DNA from: Hyphomicrobiales bacterium
GTDB taxonomy: Bacteria > Pseudomonadota > Alphaproteobacteria > Rhizobiales > Hyphomicrobiaceae
Direction of reading: 5' to 3'
NCBI GenBank assembly: GCA_017304275.1
Contig: JAFKKW010000356.1
Span: 1-10,743 of the forward strand
DNA: 10,743 nt
Program-made: the position numbers and the translations under genes
The notes under the pieces: generated by a model
Database searches by the model: none
What the model was told of the DNA's origin: nothing
The model's input: only the letters and a program-made list of their open reading frames with translations
Shown here: positions 1-6,949 of the stretch, piece after piece
Numbering within the stretch: position 1 is the first letter of the stretch
Layout: every line of letters starts with the position of its first letter

Positions 1-1
1 A

Positions 2-1120
2 TTTCCCGTGGCTTTTACGCGCGACGCGTTTTCGCCAGAAAATCGAACGCTTGCCGGCTTGCTTGACGGAGTTCGCCCGAACGCCGCGACCCTCGTCGCC
101 TTCGTCGTCGACGATGGGGTGTTGAGGGAAATGCCGGATCTGAGGAGACGGATCGCAGCCTATATCGACTCCTGTCCCGGAACGACCCTTGCAGGAATTG
201 AAACGGTGGTCGGCGGTGAGGCTGCTAAGAACGCTCCCGATCTTCTCACCGAGCTTCAGCAGCGCTTCGTGGGCTATGGGCTCGATCGCCACTCTTATGT
301 TGCCTGCATCGGAGGGGGAGCGGTGCTCGATCTCGTCGGCTATGCGGCAGCCACGACGCACCGGGGTCTCCGGCATATCCGTATTCCGACCACCGTGCTG
401 GCGCAGAACGACTCCGGCGTCGGCGTCAAGAACGGCATCAATGCGTTCGGAATGAAGAACATGCTCGGCACGTTCGTTCCGCCGCATGCGGTCATCAACG
501 ATTCCGCCTTCATCGATATTCTACCCGGGCGCGACAAGCGCGCCGGCATGGCGGAAGCCGTCAAGGTCGCGCTCATCCGGGACCGTGCCTTCTTCGAGTG
601 GCTGGAGGAAAAAGCCGAGGCGCTCGCGCTCTTTGCGTCCGAGCCGCTCGACAAGCTGATCCGCCACTGCGCACTTCTTCACATGCGCCAGATCGCACAC
701 GGTGGCGATCCGTTCGAACGCGGCAGCGTGCGTCCGCTCGATTTCGGGCACTGGGCCGCGCACAAGCTCGAGGTTCTTTCCGGCTACGCGTTGCGTCACG
801 GCGAGGCGGTGGCAATCGGGATCGCGCTCGACACGCGCTATTCGGTGCTCGCCGGTTTGCTGCCCGCGGGAGAGGATCGGCGCGTCCTCCGTCTCCTGAC
901 GCGGCTCGGGTTCACGCTCTGGCATGACGCTTGCGATCTTCGCGATAGCCGCGGTGAGCGGCTGCTGCTCACGGGGCTCGAAGAATTTCGCGAGCATCTG
1001 GGGGGCGATCTCACGATTACGCTGCTGCGGGAGCTCGGAACGGGCGTCGAGGTGCACAGCATGGAGTCGGATCTGATCGGGGCGTCGCTCGACTGGCTGC
1101 GGGCGGAGGCCGGCGTTTGA
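2..1120 (+). CDS. eboD: EboD-type sugar-phosphate cyclase (3-dehydroquinate synthase fold), 5' end outside window
   Basis: This is a member of the 3-dehydroquinate synthase/sugar-phosphate cyclase superfamily, NAD- and metal-dependent enzymes that cyclise phosphorylated sugars. Counting from the GTG at position 8, the NAD-binding GGG lies at residues 102-104 with D108. The motif VKNGIN is at 140-145 and KNMLGTF plus PP at 150-159. The three expected metal ligands are E183 (GMAEAVK), H248 (DFGHW) and H264 (LRHGEA). GGDPFE at 232-237 followed by RPLDFGHWAAHKLE is the pattern I associate with EboD. The usual dehydroquinate synthase segment around GVNHPLGKN is altered, so DAHP is unlikely to be the substrate; the true substrate is unknown. 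The FTRDAF segment normally follows some 15-25 N-terminal residues in EboD proteins and the frame is open to the window edge. I therefore infer that the real start is left of the window and the GTG at 8 may be internal. It is the first of five tightly packed ebo genes, and its stop overlaps the start of eboE. Confidence 0.87.
   Translation, partial: FPVAFTRDAFSPENRTLAGLLDGVRPNAATLVAFVVDDGVLREMPDLRRRIAAYIDSCPGTTLAGIETVVGGEAAKNAPDLLTELQQRFVGYGLDRHSYVACIGGGAVLDLVGYAAATTHRGLRHIRIPTTVLAQNDSGVGVKNGINAFGMKNMLGTFVPPHAVINDSAFIDILPGRDKRAGMAEAVKVALIRDRAFFEWLEEKAEALALFASEPLDKLIRHCALLHMRQIAHGGDPFERGSVRPLDFGHWAAHKLEVLSGYALRHGEAVAIGIALDTRYSVLAGLLPAGEDRRVLRLLTRLGFTLWHDACDLRDSRGERLLLTGLEEFREHLGGDLTITLLRELGTGVEVHSMESDLIGASLDWLRAEAGV
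1105..1109 (+). promoter_or_regulatory. Ribosome binding site of eboE
   Basis: GGAGG lies inside the 3' end of eboD, 10 nt before the ATG at 1120. It supports the ATG that overlaps the eboD stop (TGATG) over the TTG at 1117. Confidence 0.55.
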
Positions 1121-2319
1121 TGCAGCTTGCATTGCCCGGACGTCCCCACCTCACCTATTGCACGAACATTCACGCCGGCGAGAGCTGGGCCGAGGTCCAA
1201 ACAGCGCTTGCGCGCTATCTTCCCGGCGTAAAGCAGCAGATTTCTCCCGAAAGCTCCATGGGAGTCGGCCTGCGGCTCTCCGCGTTGGCCGCCGATGATC
1301 TCAGCACGCCGGCGGCGCTGGGTGCATTCAAGCGCTTTCTCGCGGATGGCGACCTCTATGTATTTACAGTCAACGCGTTTCCCTACGGGAACTTCCATGG
1401 GACGCGGGTGAAGGAGCAGGTCTATGCGCCCGACTGGCGCACACGCGAACGGTTGCGTTTCACAAATCAAGTTGCAGATCTGCTGGCGGATCTTGCACCG
1501 GATGGCATGACGGCAAGCATCAGCACCGTGCCGGGCGCGTTCAAGGCCGAGGTCCAGGGGCAAGCCGACGTAGAGCGGATTTCCGAAGGTTTCGTGCGCG
1601 CGGCGGCTCATCTGCATGAGATCGCCCATGCGACCGGACGGACCATCGTGCTCGCGATCGAGCCGGAGCCGGCCTGTTTCCTCGAGACGACGGATGAAGC
1701 CATCCGCTTTTTCCAAGACCATCTTTTTTCCGGCGCCACATGCGCCCTGTTCTCACGCCTCACCGGCGTTGGGGCGGCGCAAGCCGAGAGCTGCCTGCGC
1801 CGCCATATCGGTCTCTGCTTCGATGTTTGTCATTCGGCGGTCGTGTTCGAGGAAACGGGGCCGACTCTTGAGGCCGTCCGCGCCGCCGGCATCACCATTG
1901 CGAAGCTGCAGCTCAGCGCAGCCCTGAGCGCGGAAGGTGACGCATCGCATTTCGAGCGCCTGCTCGGACGTTTCGATGACGGCATCTATCTGCATCAAAC
2001 CGTGCAGCGACGCGAAGGCAGGCTGACGCGCCACACCGATCTTCCCGACGCGTTCCTGGCCGCGCAGCGCGGCGAGGCGGGCGGTGAATGGCGCGTGCAT
2101 TGCCATGTCCCGGTGTTCGTCGAGCATTTCGATGCGCTGGGATCGACGCAGCAGAACCTGCGCGAGGCGCTTGCGCTCTGCCGCGTGCAAGAGGTATCGC
2201 CGCATCTCGAGGTGGAGACCTACACCTGGGGCGTTCTGCCCGACGGGCTCAAATCGCCGGAGGTCGTCGGCGATATCGTGCGGGAGCTGCAGTGGGTGCG
2301 CACGGAGCTCGGCGCGTGA
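1120..2319 (+). CDS. eboE: EboE, sugar phosphate isomerase-like TIM-barrel protein
   Basis: A 399-residue protein of the xylose isomerase-like TIM-barrel type. It carries the EboE opening LTYCTNIHAGESW at residues 11-23, close to the canonical family form. Likely metal and active-site residues along the barrel strands are E181 and E183 (IEPEP), D235 and H238 (CFDVCH), H327 and H329 (HCHVP), and E364 and E366 (LEVETYTW). The arrangement resembles divalent-metal sugar isomerases and epimerases, but the reaction of EboE is not established. I infer action on the product of the neighbouring cyclase. No signal peptide or membrane segment is visible, so it should be cytoplasmic. The ATG shares one base with the eboD stop, and its stop overlaps the eboC GTG, so translational coupling is likely on both sides. 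A TTG one codon upstream is less likely to be the start. Confidence 0.88.
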   Translation: MQLALPGRPHLTYCTNIHAGESWAEVQTALARYLPGVKQQISPESSMGVGLRLSALAADDLSTPAALGAFKRFLADGDLYVFTVNAFPYGNFHGTRVKEQVYAPDWRTRERLRFTNQVADLLADLAPDGMTASISTVPGAFKAEVQGQADVERISEGFVRAAAHLHEIAHATGRTIVLAIEPEPACFLETTDEAIRFFQDHLFSGATCALFSRLTGVGAAQAESCLRRHIGLCFDVCHSAVVFEETGPTLEAVRAAGITIAKLQLSAALSAEGDASHFERLLGRFDDGIYLHQTVQRREGRLTRHTDLPDAFLAAQRGEAGGEWRVHCHVPVFVEHFDALGSTQQNLREALALCRVQEVSPHLEVETYTWGVLPDGLKSPEVVGDIVRELQWVRTELGA

Positions 2320-2993
2320 GAACAATCTCGGCGCTCCTGCGGCTTGCCCGGGTCTCCAACCTGCCGACGATCTGGAGCAATGTGCTCGCCGCCTCGGTCC
2401 TCGCGGGGGGGATGCCTGCGTCCGATCTTGCGGTGGTCCTGGTTGCCATGTCGGCGCTTTACACCGGCGGGATGTTTCTCAACGACGCGTTCGACCGCGA
2501 GATCGACGCCCGCGAGCGGCCCGAGCGTCCGTTGCCCGCCGGCCAGATCGCGCCGATAACGGCCTGGGCGGTCGGCGGCGGTCTTCTGGCGGCGGGGCTT
2601 GTCGGGCTCGCCGTGTTCGGTTTTGCGAGCGCTCTTGCCGGTCTTTGCTTGGTCGGGCTTATCCTGATCTACGACGCTTGGCACAAAGGAAACGCGTTTT
2701 CGCCAGTGATCATGGGCGGCTGCCGTGCCCTGGTCTACGTTGGTGTCGCGTTAGCAGCGCGCGGGACGCTGCCGCCCGTTGTTCTCGGGGGCGCGCTCGC
2801 GCTGCTCCTCTACGTGGTCGGCCTCACGGAGCTTGCGAAGCGGGGGTTCCGTAACGTCGGCCTTCTCATCGCGGGCATTGCTCTGCTCGATGCCGCCATC
2901 GCAATCGCGGCCGGAAGTCTGCCGGTTGCTGCGGTTTGCGTCGTATGTTTCGCGTTCACATTGGCACTTCAGCGCATCGTTCCGGGGACCTGA
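2316..2993 (+). CDS. eboC: EboC, UbiA-family membrane prenyltransferase
   Basis: A 225-residue hydrophobic protein of the UbiA superfamily, which moves prenyl groups from isoprenoid diphosphates to acceptors inside the membrane. The first aspartate motif NDxxDxxxD is complete at residues 56-64 (N56, D57, D60, D64), followed by ERPERPLP, a typical UbiA continuation. The second loop carries YDAWHK at 119-124, the short form I associate with EboC, in place of a canonical DxxxD. At about 225 residues it is shorter than typical UbiA proteins (280-300), consistent with the EboC subgroup. I chose the GTG at 2316 because it overlaps the eboE stop (GTGA) and is followed by LLRLARVSNLPTIWSN, the usual UbiA N-terminus. 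The frame is open further upstream, but that stretch lies inside eboE and reads as arginine-rich shadow sequence. The acceptor is unknown; I infer the EboD/E product. Confidence 0.88.
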   Translation: MRTISALLRLARVSNLPTIWSNVLAASVLAGGMPASDLAVVLVAMSALYTGGMFLNDAFDREIDARERPERPLPAGQIAPITAWAVGGGLLAAGLVGLAVFGFASALAGLCLVGLILIYDAWHKGNAFSPVIMGGCRALVYVGVALAARGTLPPVVLGGALALLLYVVGLTELAKRGFRNVGLLIAGIALLDAAIAIAAGSLPVAAVCVVCFAFTLALQRIVPGT

Positions 2994-3004
2994 CGAGCTT
3001 GCTC

Positions 3005-3889
3005 ATGGCGACACCTCACACATCCACCGATACCGACGCACGGCGGACGCTTCTTCGTTCCTGGCTCGGACGGCGCGTTGCCGATGACGCGGCAACCTGG
3101 CTCGACCAACAGGTCGAGATTATCAAAACCGGAGATCGGCCGCTGCAACTCGGCATCGCGATCGGCCTTGCCCCGCGCAAGGTGGGAAAGGTCGACCTGG
3201 ATCTCACATCCGCCGAACAGGAGGCGGGCCGGGTCGCGCGGCCGGACCTGGACACGACCGGTTGGAGCGTGGATCAGGTCGCCCGGATGCTTTTCGTGCT
3301 CGCGAGCCATCGCGGCGACGGCGACGCCTTCGCCGCGGAGCTTGGTCGCGTTTTCGCCAATGCCGAGATCGGGGAGCAGATCGCCCTTCTCAGGGGGCTG
3401 CCGCTTCTTCCGGCACCGGAGCGGCTCCTCCCGTATGCAACGGAAGGCATTCGGTCGGCCATGCAGCCGATCTTCGAAGCGGTCGCCCATCGCAACCCCT
3501 ATCCGCGCGAAAACTTCAGCGACGCGCAGTGGAATCAGATGGTCGTGAAGACGCTATTCATCGGCAGCCGTCTGGCGCCAATCCAAGGCTTGGATGCGCG
3601 GCGTAACGCGGATCTTGCACATATGCTCGTCGACTATGCCGCCGAACGGCGCGCCGCGGGCCGACCCATCTCGCCCGAGCTCTGGCGTTGCGTGGCGCCC
3701 TTCGCGCGCGAGGCCGAGGTCGACATTCTTGCGGCGATCCTGCGCGACGGCACGGAAGCCGAACGCATGGGCGCCGCTTTGGCGCTTTCCGAATGTCCGC
3801 ACCCTTTCGCCAAGCCAGCACTGTCGGCGGCGCCTGATCTGGCCGCTGCTGTCGATAGCGGCCGCATCGACTGGAACACCATCGCCTGA
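3005..3889 (+). CDS. eboA: EboA domain protein
   Basis: A 294-residue soluble protein recognised as EboA from its central block. The block has NPYPRENF from N164, then WNQMVVKTLFI from W176, then the IQGLD, RRNADLAHMLVDYA, AGRPISPELWR and PFAREAE segments. The sequence looks all-helical, with alanine- and leucine-rich repeats in its C-terminal third (ILAAILRDG, MGAALALSEC) suggesting a HEAT-like scaffold. No catalytic motif, signal peptide or transmembrane segment is visible, and the biochemical role of EboA is unknown. The ATG at 3005 is 11 nt after the eboC stop. In-frame starts upstream would run back into eboC and give a poorly conserved, arginine- and serine-rich N-terminus. No strong ribosome binding site precedes it, so coupling to eboC translation is likely. 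Confidence 0.85.
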   Translation: MATPHTSTDTDARRTLLRSWLGRRVADDAATWLDQQVEIIKTGDRPLQLGIAIGLAPRKVGKVDLDLTSAEQEAGRVARPDLDTTGWSVDQVARMLFVLASHRGDGDAFAAELGRVFANAEIGEQIALLRGLPLLPAPERLLPYATEGIRSAMQPIFEAVAHRNPYPRENFSDAQWNQMVVKTLFIGSRLAPIQGLDARRNADLAHMLVDYAAERRAAGRPISPELWRCVAPFAREAEVDILAAILRDGTEAERMGAALALSECPHPFAKPALSAAPDLAAAVDSGRIDWNTIA

Positions 3890-3898
3890 TCACGTCAC

Positions 3899-3903
3899 GG
3901 AGA
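3899..3903 (+). promoter_or_regulatory. Ribosome binding site of eboB
   Basis: GGAGA lies 6 nt before the ATG at 3910, in the 20-nt gap after the eboA stop. It is well spaced and fixes the eboB start. Confidence 0.6.
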
Positions 3904-3909
3904 CATCCG

Positions 3910-4803
3910 ATGTTCATCGACCCTCACGCCCATATGATCTCTCGCACGACGGACGACTACGAAGCGATGGCGAAGGCCGGCGTCGTGGCCGTCATCGAGC
4001 CGGCCTTCTGGATCGGTCAGGCCCGGACCAACGTGGGCAGCTACAAGGACTATCTATCGCACATTCTGGGCTTCGAGCGCTTCCGCGCCGGTCAGTTCGG
4101 CGTGCGCCATTACTGCTGCGTCGGGCTCAATTCAAAAGAGGCCAACAATGAGGCCCTCGCCGAGGGCGTCATGGAAATCCTTCCGAGCTTCGCCACCAAG
4201 GAAGGCGTCGTCGCCATCGGCGAGATTGGTTACGACGAGCAGACTCCTCTTGAGGACAAATACTTTCGCCTGCAGCTCGACCTGGCGCGCGACCTGGAAC
4301 TGCCGGTCATGATTCATACGCCGCACCGCGACAAGAAGCGGGGCGCGTCGCGCTCCATGGACGTCATTCTCGAGCATAAGGTAGACCCGTCGCGGGTCGT
4401 CATCGACCACGTCAACGAGGAGACGATCAAGGAGGTGAAAGACCGGGGCTTCTGGGCCGCGTTCTCGATCTATCCGCATTCCAAGATGACGGCGGAGCGC
4501 ATGGTGTCGCTGGTCAAGAATTTCGGACCGGAACGGCTCATCGTCGATTCCGCCTGTGACTGGGGGATCTCCGATCCGCTATCGGTTCCCAAGACGGCGA
4601 CACTGATGGCGGAGCAGGGTCTCTCTGCCGAGGACGTTCGCCTCGTCACCTATGCCAACGCCTTGACGGTCTATGGCAAGAGCGGGCAGATGGCCGAGGC
4701 CGACTGGCTGTCGCCGCCGCCCATCGACCAGAGGACGCTCTACCAGGGCAATACGATCCTGCGCGGCGGCCAGACTCCCAGCGTCGCCGAGCCCGAGGCT
4801 TGA
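3910..4803 (+). CDS. eboB: EboB, TatD-like metal-dependent hydrolase
   Basis: A 297-residue amidohydrolase-superfamily protein of the TatD type. The metal-binding pattern is intact: H6 and H8 in DPHAH, E105 in GEIGYDE, H136 in MIHTPHR, H167 in VIDHVNEE, and a C-terminal aspartate in DSACDWGISDPL (D217, with D213 also nearby). TatD proteins usually have a TD.P motif at the last site; the ACDWG variant is what I associate with EboB. About 40 residues after SAEDVRLVTYANALTVYGKSGQ form a low-complexity, proline-containing tail. A second conserved region, TPHRDKKRG from T137, may bind an anionic substrate. Family members include nucleases and phosphoesterase-like hydrolases; the EboB substrate is unknown. 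It is the last gene of the ebo run, and the next gene converges on it from the opposite strand 175 nt away. Confidence 0.88.
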   Translation: MFIDPHAHMISRTTDDYEAMAKAGVVAVIEPAFWIGQARTNVGSYKDYLSHILGFERFRAGQFGVRHYCCVGLNSKEANNEALAEGVMEILPSFATKEGVVAIGEIGYDEQTPLEDKYFRLQLDLARDLELPVMIHTPHRDKKRGASRSMDVILEHKVDPSRVVIDHVNEETIKEVKDRGFWAAFSIYPHSKMTAERMVSLVKNFGPERLIVDSACDWGISDPLSVPKTATLMAEQGLSAEDVRLVTYANALTVYGKSGQMAEADWLSPPPIDQRTLYQGNTILRGGQTPSVAEPEA

Positions 4804-4978
4804 GCCCGGCTGCGCTTCTCGCCGGTGTCAAAACGGCTTGATGCCGTTGGCGATCATGCGCAGCATGATGATCTTGCGTAAGCTTGGTTTCGGCGATCCC
4901 TGCGAACAATACGCGCTGAACGATCAAGTCCGCTGTGAGTGCACGACACCCTGCGTAGCCGACGTACAAGTCGCGCGC
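4804..4978 (+). other. Convergent intergenic spacer with inverted repeats, no clear terminator
   Basis: This is the gap between the 3' ends of eboB and the dehydratase gene. It holds two short inverted repeats: AACGGC/GCCGTT at 4832-4848 with a 5-nt loop, and ATCATGC/GCATGAT at 4853-4869 with a 3-nt loop. Neither is followed by a run of T on either strand, so a classical intrinsic terminator is not shown, although transcripts from both sides must end about here. On the minus strand the spacer contains a short open tail ending in KIIMLRMIANGIKPF and a stop near 4829. It could be relict coding sequence, but I do not recognise it. Confidence 0.4.
4853..4869. repeat. Small perfect inverted repeat (7-bp arms)
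   Basis: ATCATGC, loop GCA, then GCATGAT. The arms are perfect. It sits 50 nt past the eboB stop and 110 nt past the end of the dehydratase gene. It may form a hairpin in transcripts from either side, but lacks a T-run. A protein-binding operator or chance are alternatives. Confidence 0.35.
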
Positions 4979-6949
4979 TCAATGGAGCGTTTGCAGTATC
5001 TGGCCTGGGGCTTCCACCAGTGGATTTTTCTGGAATGGCGTGATGTCGCGCGGCCGATATCCTTCGACGGTGCGGCTCATGATCGAGTGGACCGCGGCCA
5101 TGTCACGGTCCTTGATCGCTTGGCGGAGAAGCGTGAGTTCCCTCGTCATCTCCTCCGACGCGAGGAAAGGCTCGTCCGACTTGAAGATGCGGGCGTGCTC
5201 CGTGGTCTGGGTGCTGGCGCCGATCAACAGCTCCTCGTACAGTTTCTCGCCGGGACGCAGGCCGACGTAGACGATTTCGATGTCGCCGTGCGGATTGCTT
5301 TCATCGCGCACCTCGAGATTGGACAGGCGAACCATGAGACGCGCCAGGTCGTCGATGCGGACGGGATCGCCCATGTGGAGCAGGAAAACCTCGCCGCCGC
5401 TCGCCATCGCACCGGCCTGAATGACAAGCTCGGCTGCTTCGGGAATAGACATGAAGAAGCGTGTCACGTTGGGATGCGTGACGGTGATCGGACCACCCGA
5501 TTGTATCTGGCGGCGAAACAGCGGTACGACGGAGCCGGAGCTTTCAAGCACATTCCCAAAGCGAACCATCGTGAAAACGGTGGAGCCGGGATTGGCGGCA
5601 GCCGTGGACTGTAGCGCGACCTCGGCCAATCGTTTGCTCGCCCCCATGATGTTTGTCGGCCGCACAGCCTTGTCCGTGGAAACGAGTACAAAGCGCTCAA
5701 CGTCGTGCTTCAGAGCCGCCTGTGCCGCGGTGACGGTGCCGAAGACGTTGTTCTCCAGTCCGGCGAAAGGATTTGTTTCCACGATCGGGACATGTTTGTA
5801 GGCGGCGGCGTGGTAGATGGTTTGAATGCCGTTCTCCGCAATCACCTGGTCCATCAACTGCGCGTCTGTGGCTGAACCGAGTACGATCTTGATCTCGGGC
5901 GATGCCGCGTCGCTTGTGACCAGACGGCGTGCGTCGAATTCGATATTATAAAGCGCGCTTTCCGATATATCGAGAAGCACGAGCCGACGGGGCGCGCGGA
6001 CCACGATTTGCCGGACCAGCTCGGAGCCAATGGAGCCGCCTGCTCCGGTTACAAGTATCGATTTGCCGGTAATGCCGCGCCGCATGAGATCGACGTGGGG
6101 CGGTATGGAATCTCGACCCAGGATATCGCTGATGTCGACGGGCCGCAGACTGTTCAGGCTGACTTGGCCCGAGGCAACGTCCTCGTAGGTGGGGAGGATC
6201 TTCACCGAGATTGGGAAACGCTCCAATTCCTGGAGGACCTTCCGTCGCTCATGGCGGCGATTGGTCGGTAAGGCGACGAGAATCTCGCGGATTTTTCCCT
6301 GCTCAACAAATTCGATGATCTGGCTTGGCGGATAGACCTTGAGACCGCTCACGTATTGCCGCCAGAGCGTCGGCGAGGAGTCGACGAACCCAAGCACGTT
6401 CCGATCCCGCGCGGCCCGTATCGAGCGCAAGAGCGCAATGCCCGGCCTGTCCGCGCCATATATCAGTGTTGCGAGCTGGCTTCCGGTGGGCCTGATGTCG
6501 GCGATCCTGATGCCGTTGCGTTCGAGCAAAATTCTGATGAGTACGCGAACCGCCAAAATGCCGACGGCGCCAAACGCTGCATAGGTTATGATGACCGTGC
6601 GCGGGACACCTTTCTGGCCGACCATGAAGACGGCCAGTGCCCATATAAGGACCGCCAGTCCGATGGCGGCCAAAATCTGGGCATTGCCCCGGCGGCCGAT
6701 GAAGCGCGTAACCTGCTTGTAGATTCCGACGTGCCAAAGGATGCCGACCGTCAGCAGCGGTCCGGCGATCGTCAGCAGGAGCGTCTCTAGATTGGGAGGG
6801 ACGAAGATTTCCCCATAGCGCAGGGAGAGGGATGCCCATAGGACCGAGAGCAGAAGTGACAGGTCAACCGCTACCAGGGCGGCGCGTTTGACATAGCGCG
6901 GCAGGGCCAGCAGCCCTTCGCAGATCCAGGCCCATCGAGATGCAATCAT
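4979..6949 (-). CDS. Membrane-anchored nucleoside-diphosphate-sugar 4,6-dehydratase (FlaA1/CapD/WbpM/PglF class)
   Basis: A 656-residue protein, the usual size of the long membrane dehydratases that convert UDP-GlcNAc to the 4-keto-6-deoxy sugar, the first step towards bacillosamine, fucosamine, quinovosamine and related residues. Four hydrophobic segments lie in the first 145 residues (about 22-44, 55-78, 90-112, 117-142). They are followed by a Rossmann-like sensor domain and a C-terminal short-chain dehydrogenase domain. The nucleotide-binding motif TGAGGSIGSE starts at T301. The active site reads STDKAVRPTN at 424-433 and MGASK at 435-439, with M435 and K439 in place of the Tyr-Lys pair of ordinary family members; this is the hallmark of WbpM/PglF-type dehydratases. 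RFGNVLESSGSVVPLF and GLRPGEKLYEEL are further family signatures. No strong ribosome binding site precedes the ATG. It follows the flippase gene after a 184-nt gap on the same strand, so it may be the last gene of that operon or have its own promoter. The exact epimerisation outcome cannot be read from sequence. Confidence 0.88.
   Translation of the reverse strand: MIASRWAWICEGLLALPRYVKRAALVAVDLSLLLSVLWASLSLRYGEIFVPPNLETLLLTIAGPLLTVGILWHVGIYKQVTRFIGRRGNAQILAAIGLAVLIWALAVFMVGQKGVPRTVIITYAAFGAVGILAVRVLIRILLERNGIRIADIRPTGSQLATLIYGADRPGIALLRSIRAARDRNVLGFVDSSPTLWRQYVSGLKVYPPSQIIEFVEQGKIREILVALPTNRRHERRKVLQELERFPISVKILPTYEDVASGQVSLNSLRPVDISDILGRDSIPPHVDLMRRGITGKSILVTGAGGSIGSELVRQIVVRAPRRLVLLDISESALYNIEFDARRLVTSDAASPEIKIVLGSATDAQLMDQVIAENGIQTIYHAAAYKHVPIVETNPFAGLENNVFGTVTAAQAALKHDVERFVLVSTDKAVRPTNIMGASKRLAEVALQSTAAANPGSTVFTMVRFGNVLESSGSVVPLFRRQIQSGGPITVTHPNVTRFFMSIPEAAELVIQAGAMASGGEVFLLHMGDPVRIDDLARLMVRLSNLEVRDESNPHGDIEIVYVGLRPGEKLYEELLIGASTQTTEHARIFKSDEPFLASEEMTRELTLLRQAIKDRDMAAVHSIMSRTVEGYRPRDITPFQKNPLVEAPGQILQTLH

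Noticed and set aside
1..1120. eboD as housekeeping aroB
   Set aside because: The substrate-binding segment lacks the dehydroquinate synthase pattern, the GGDPFE and HWAAHKLE motifs fit EboD, and all neighbours are ebo genes.
838..1722. A 294-codon minus-strand open frame opposite eboD and eboE
   Set aside because: It is antisense to two genes with clear motifs; the arginine- and serine-rich translation is typical of shadow frames in GC-rich DNA.
2084..2854. A plus-strand open frame of 256 codons overlapping eboE and eboC
   Set aside because: It is a different frame from both genes, with a very arginine-rich translation and no motif.
4832..4848. Hairpin AACGGC/GCCGTT as a terminator of the ebo operon
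   Set aside because: The stem is only 6 bp and no T-run follows on either strand, so a rho-independent terminator is not supported.
4673..5614. A 313-codon plus-strand open frame from the end of eboB into the dehydratase region
   Set aside because: It overlaps eboB out of frame and lies antisense to the well-supported dehydratase domain; no family signature is visible.
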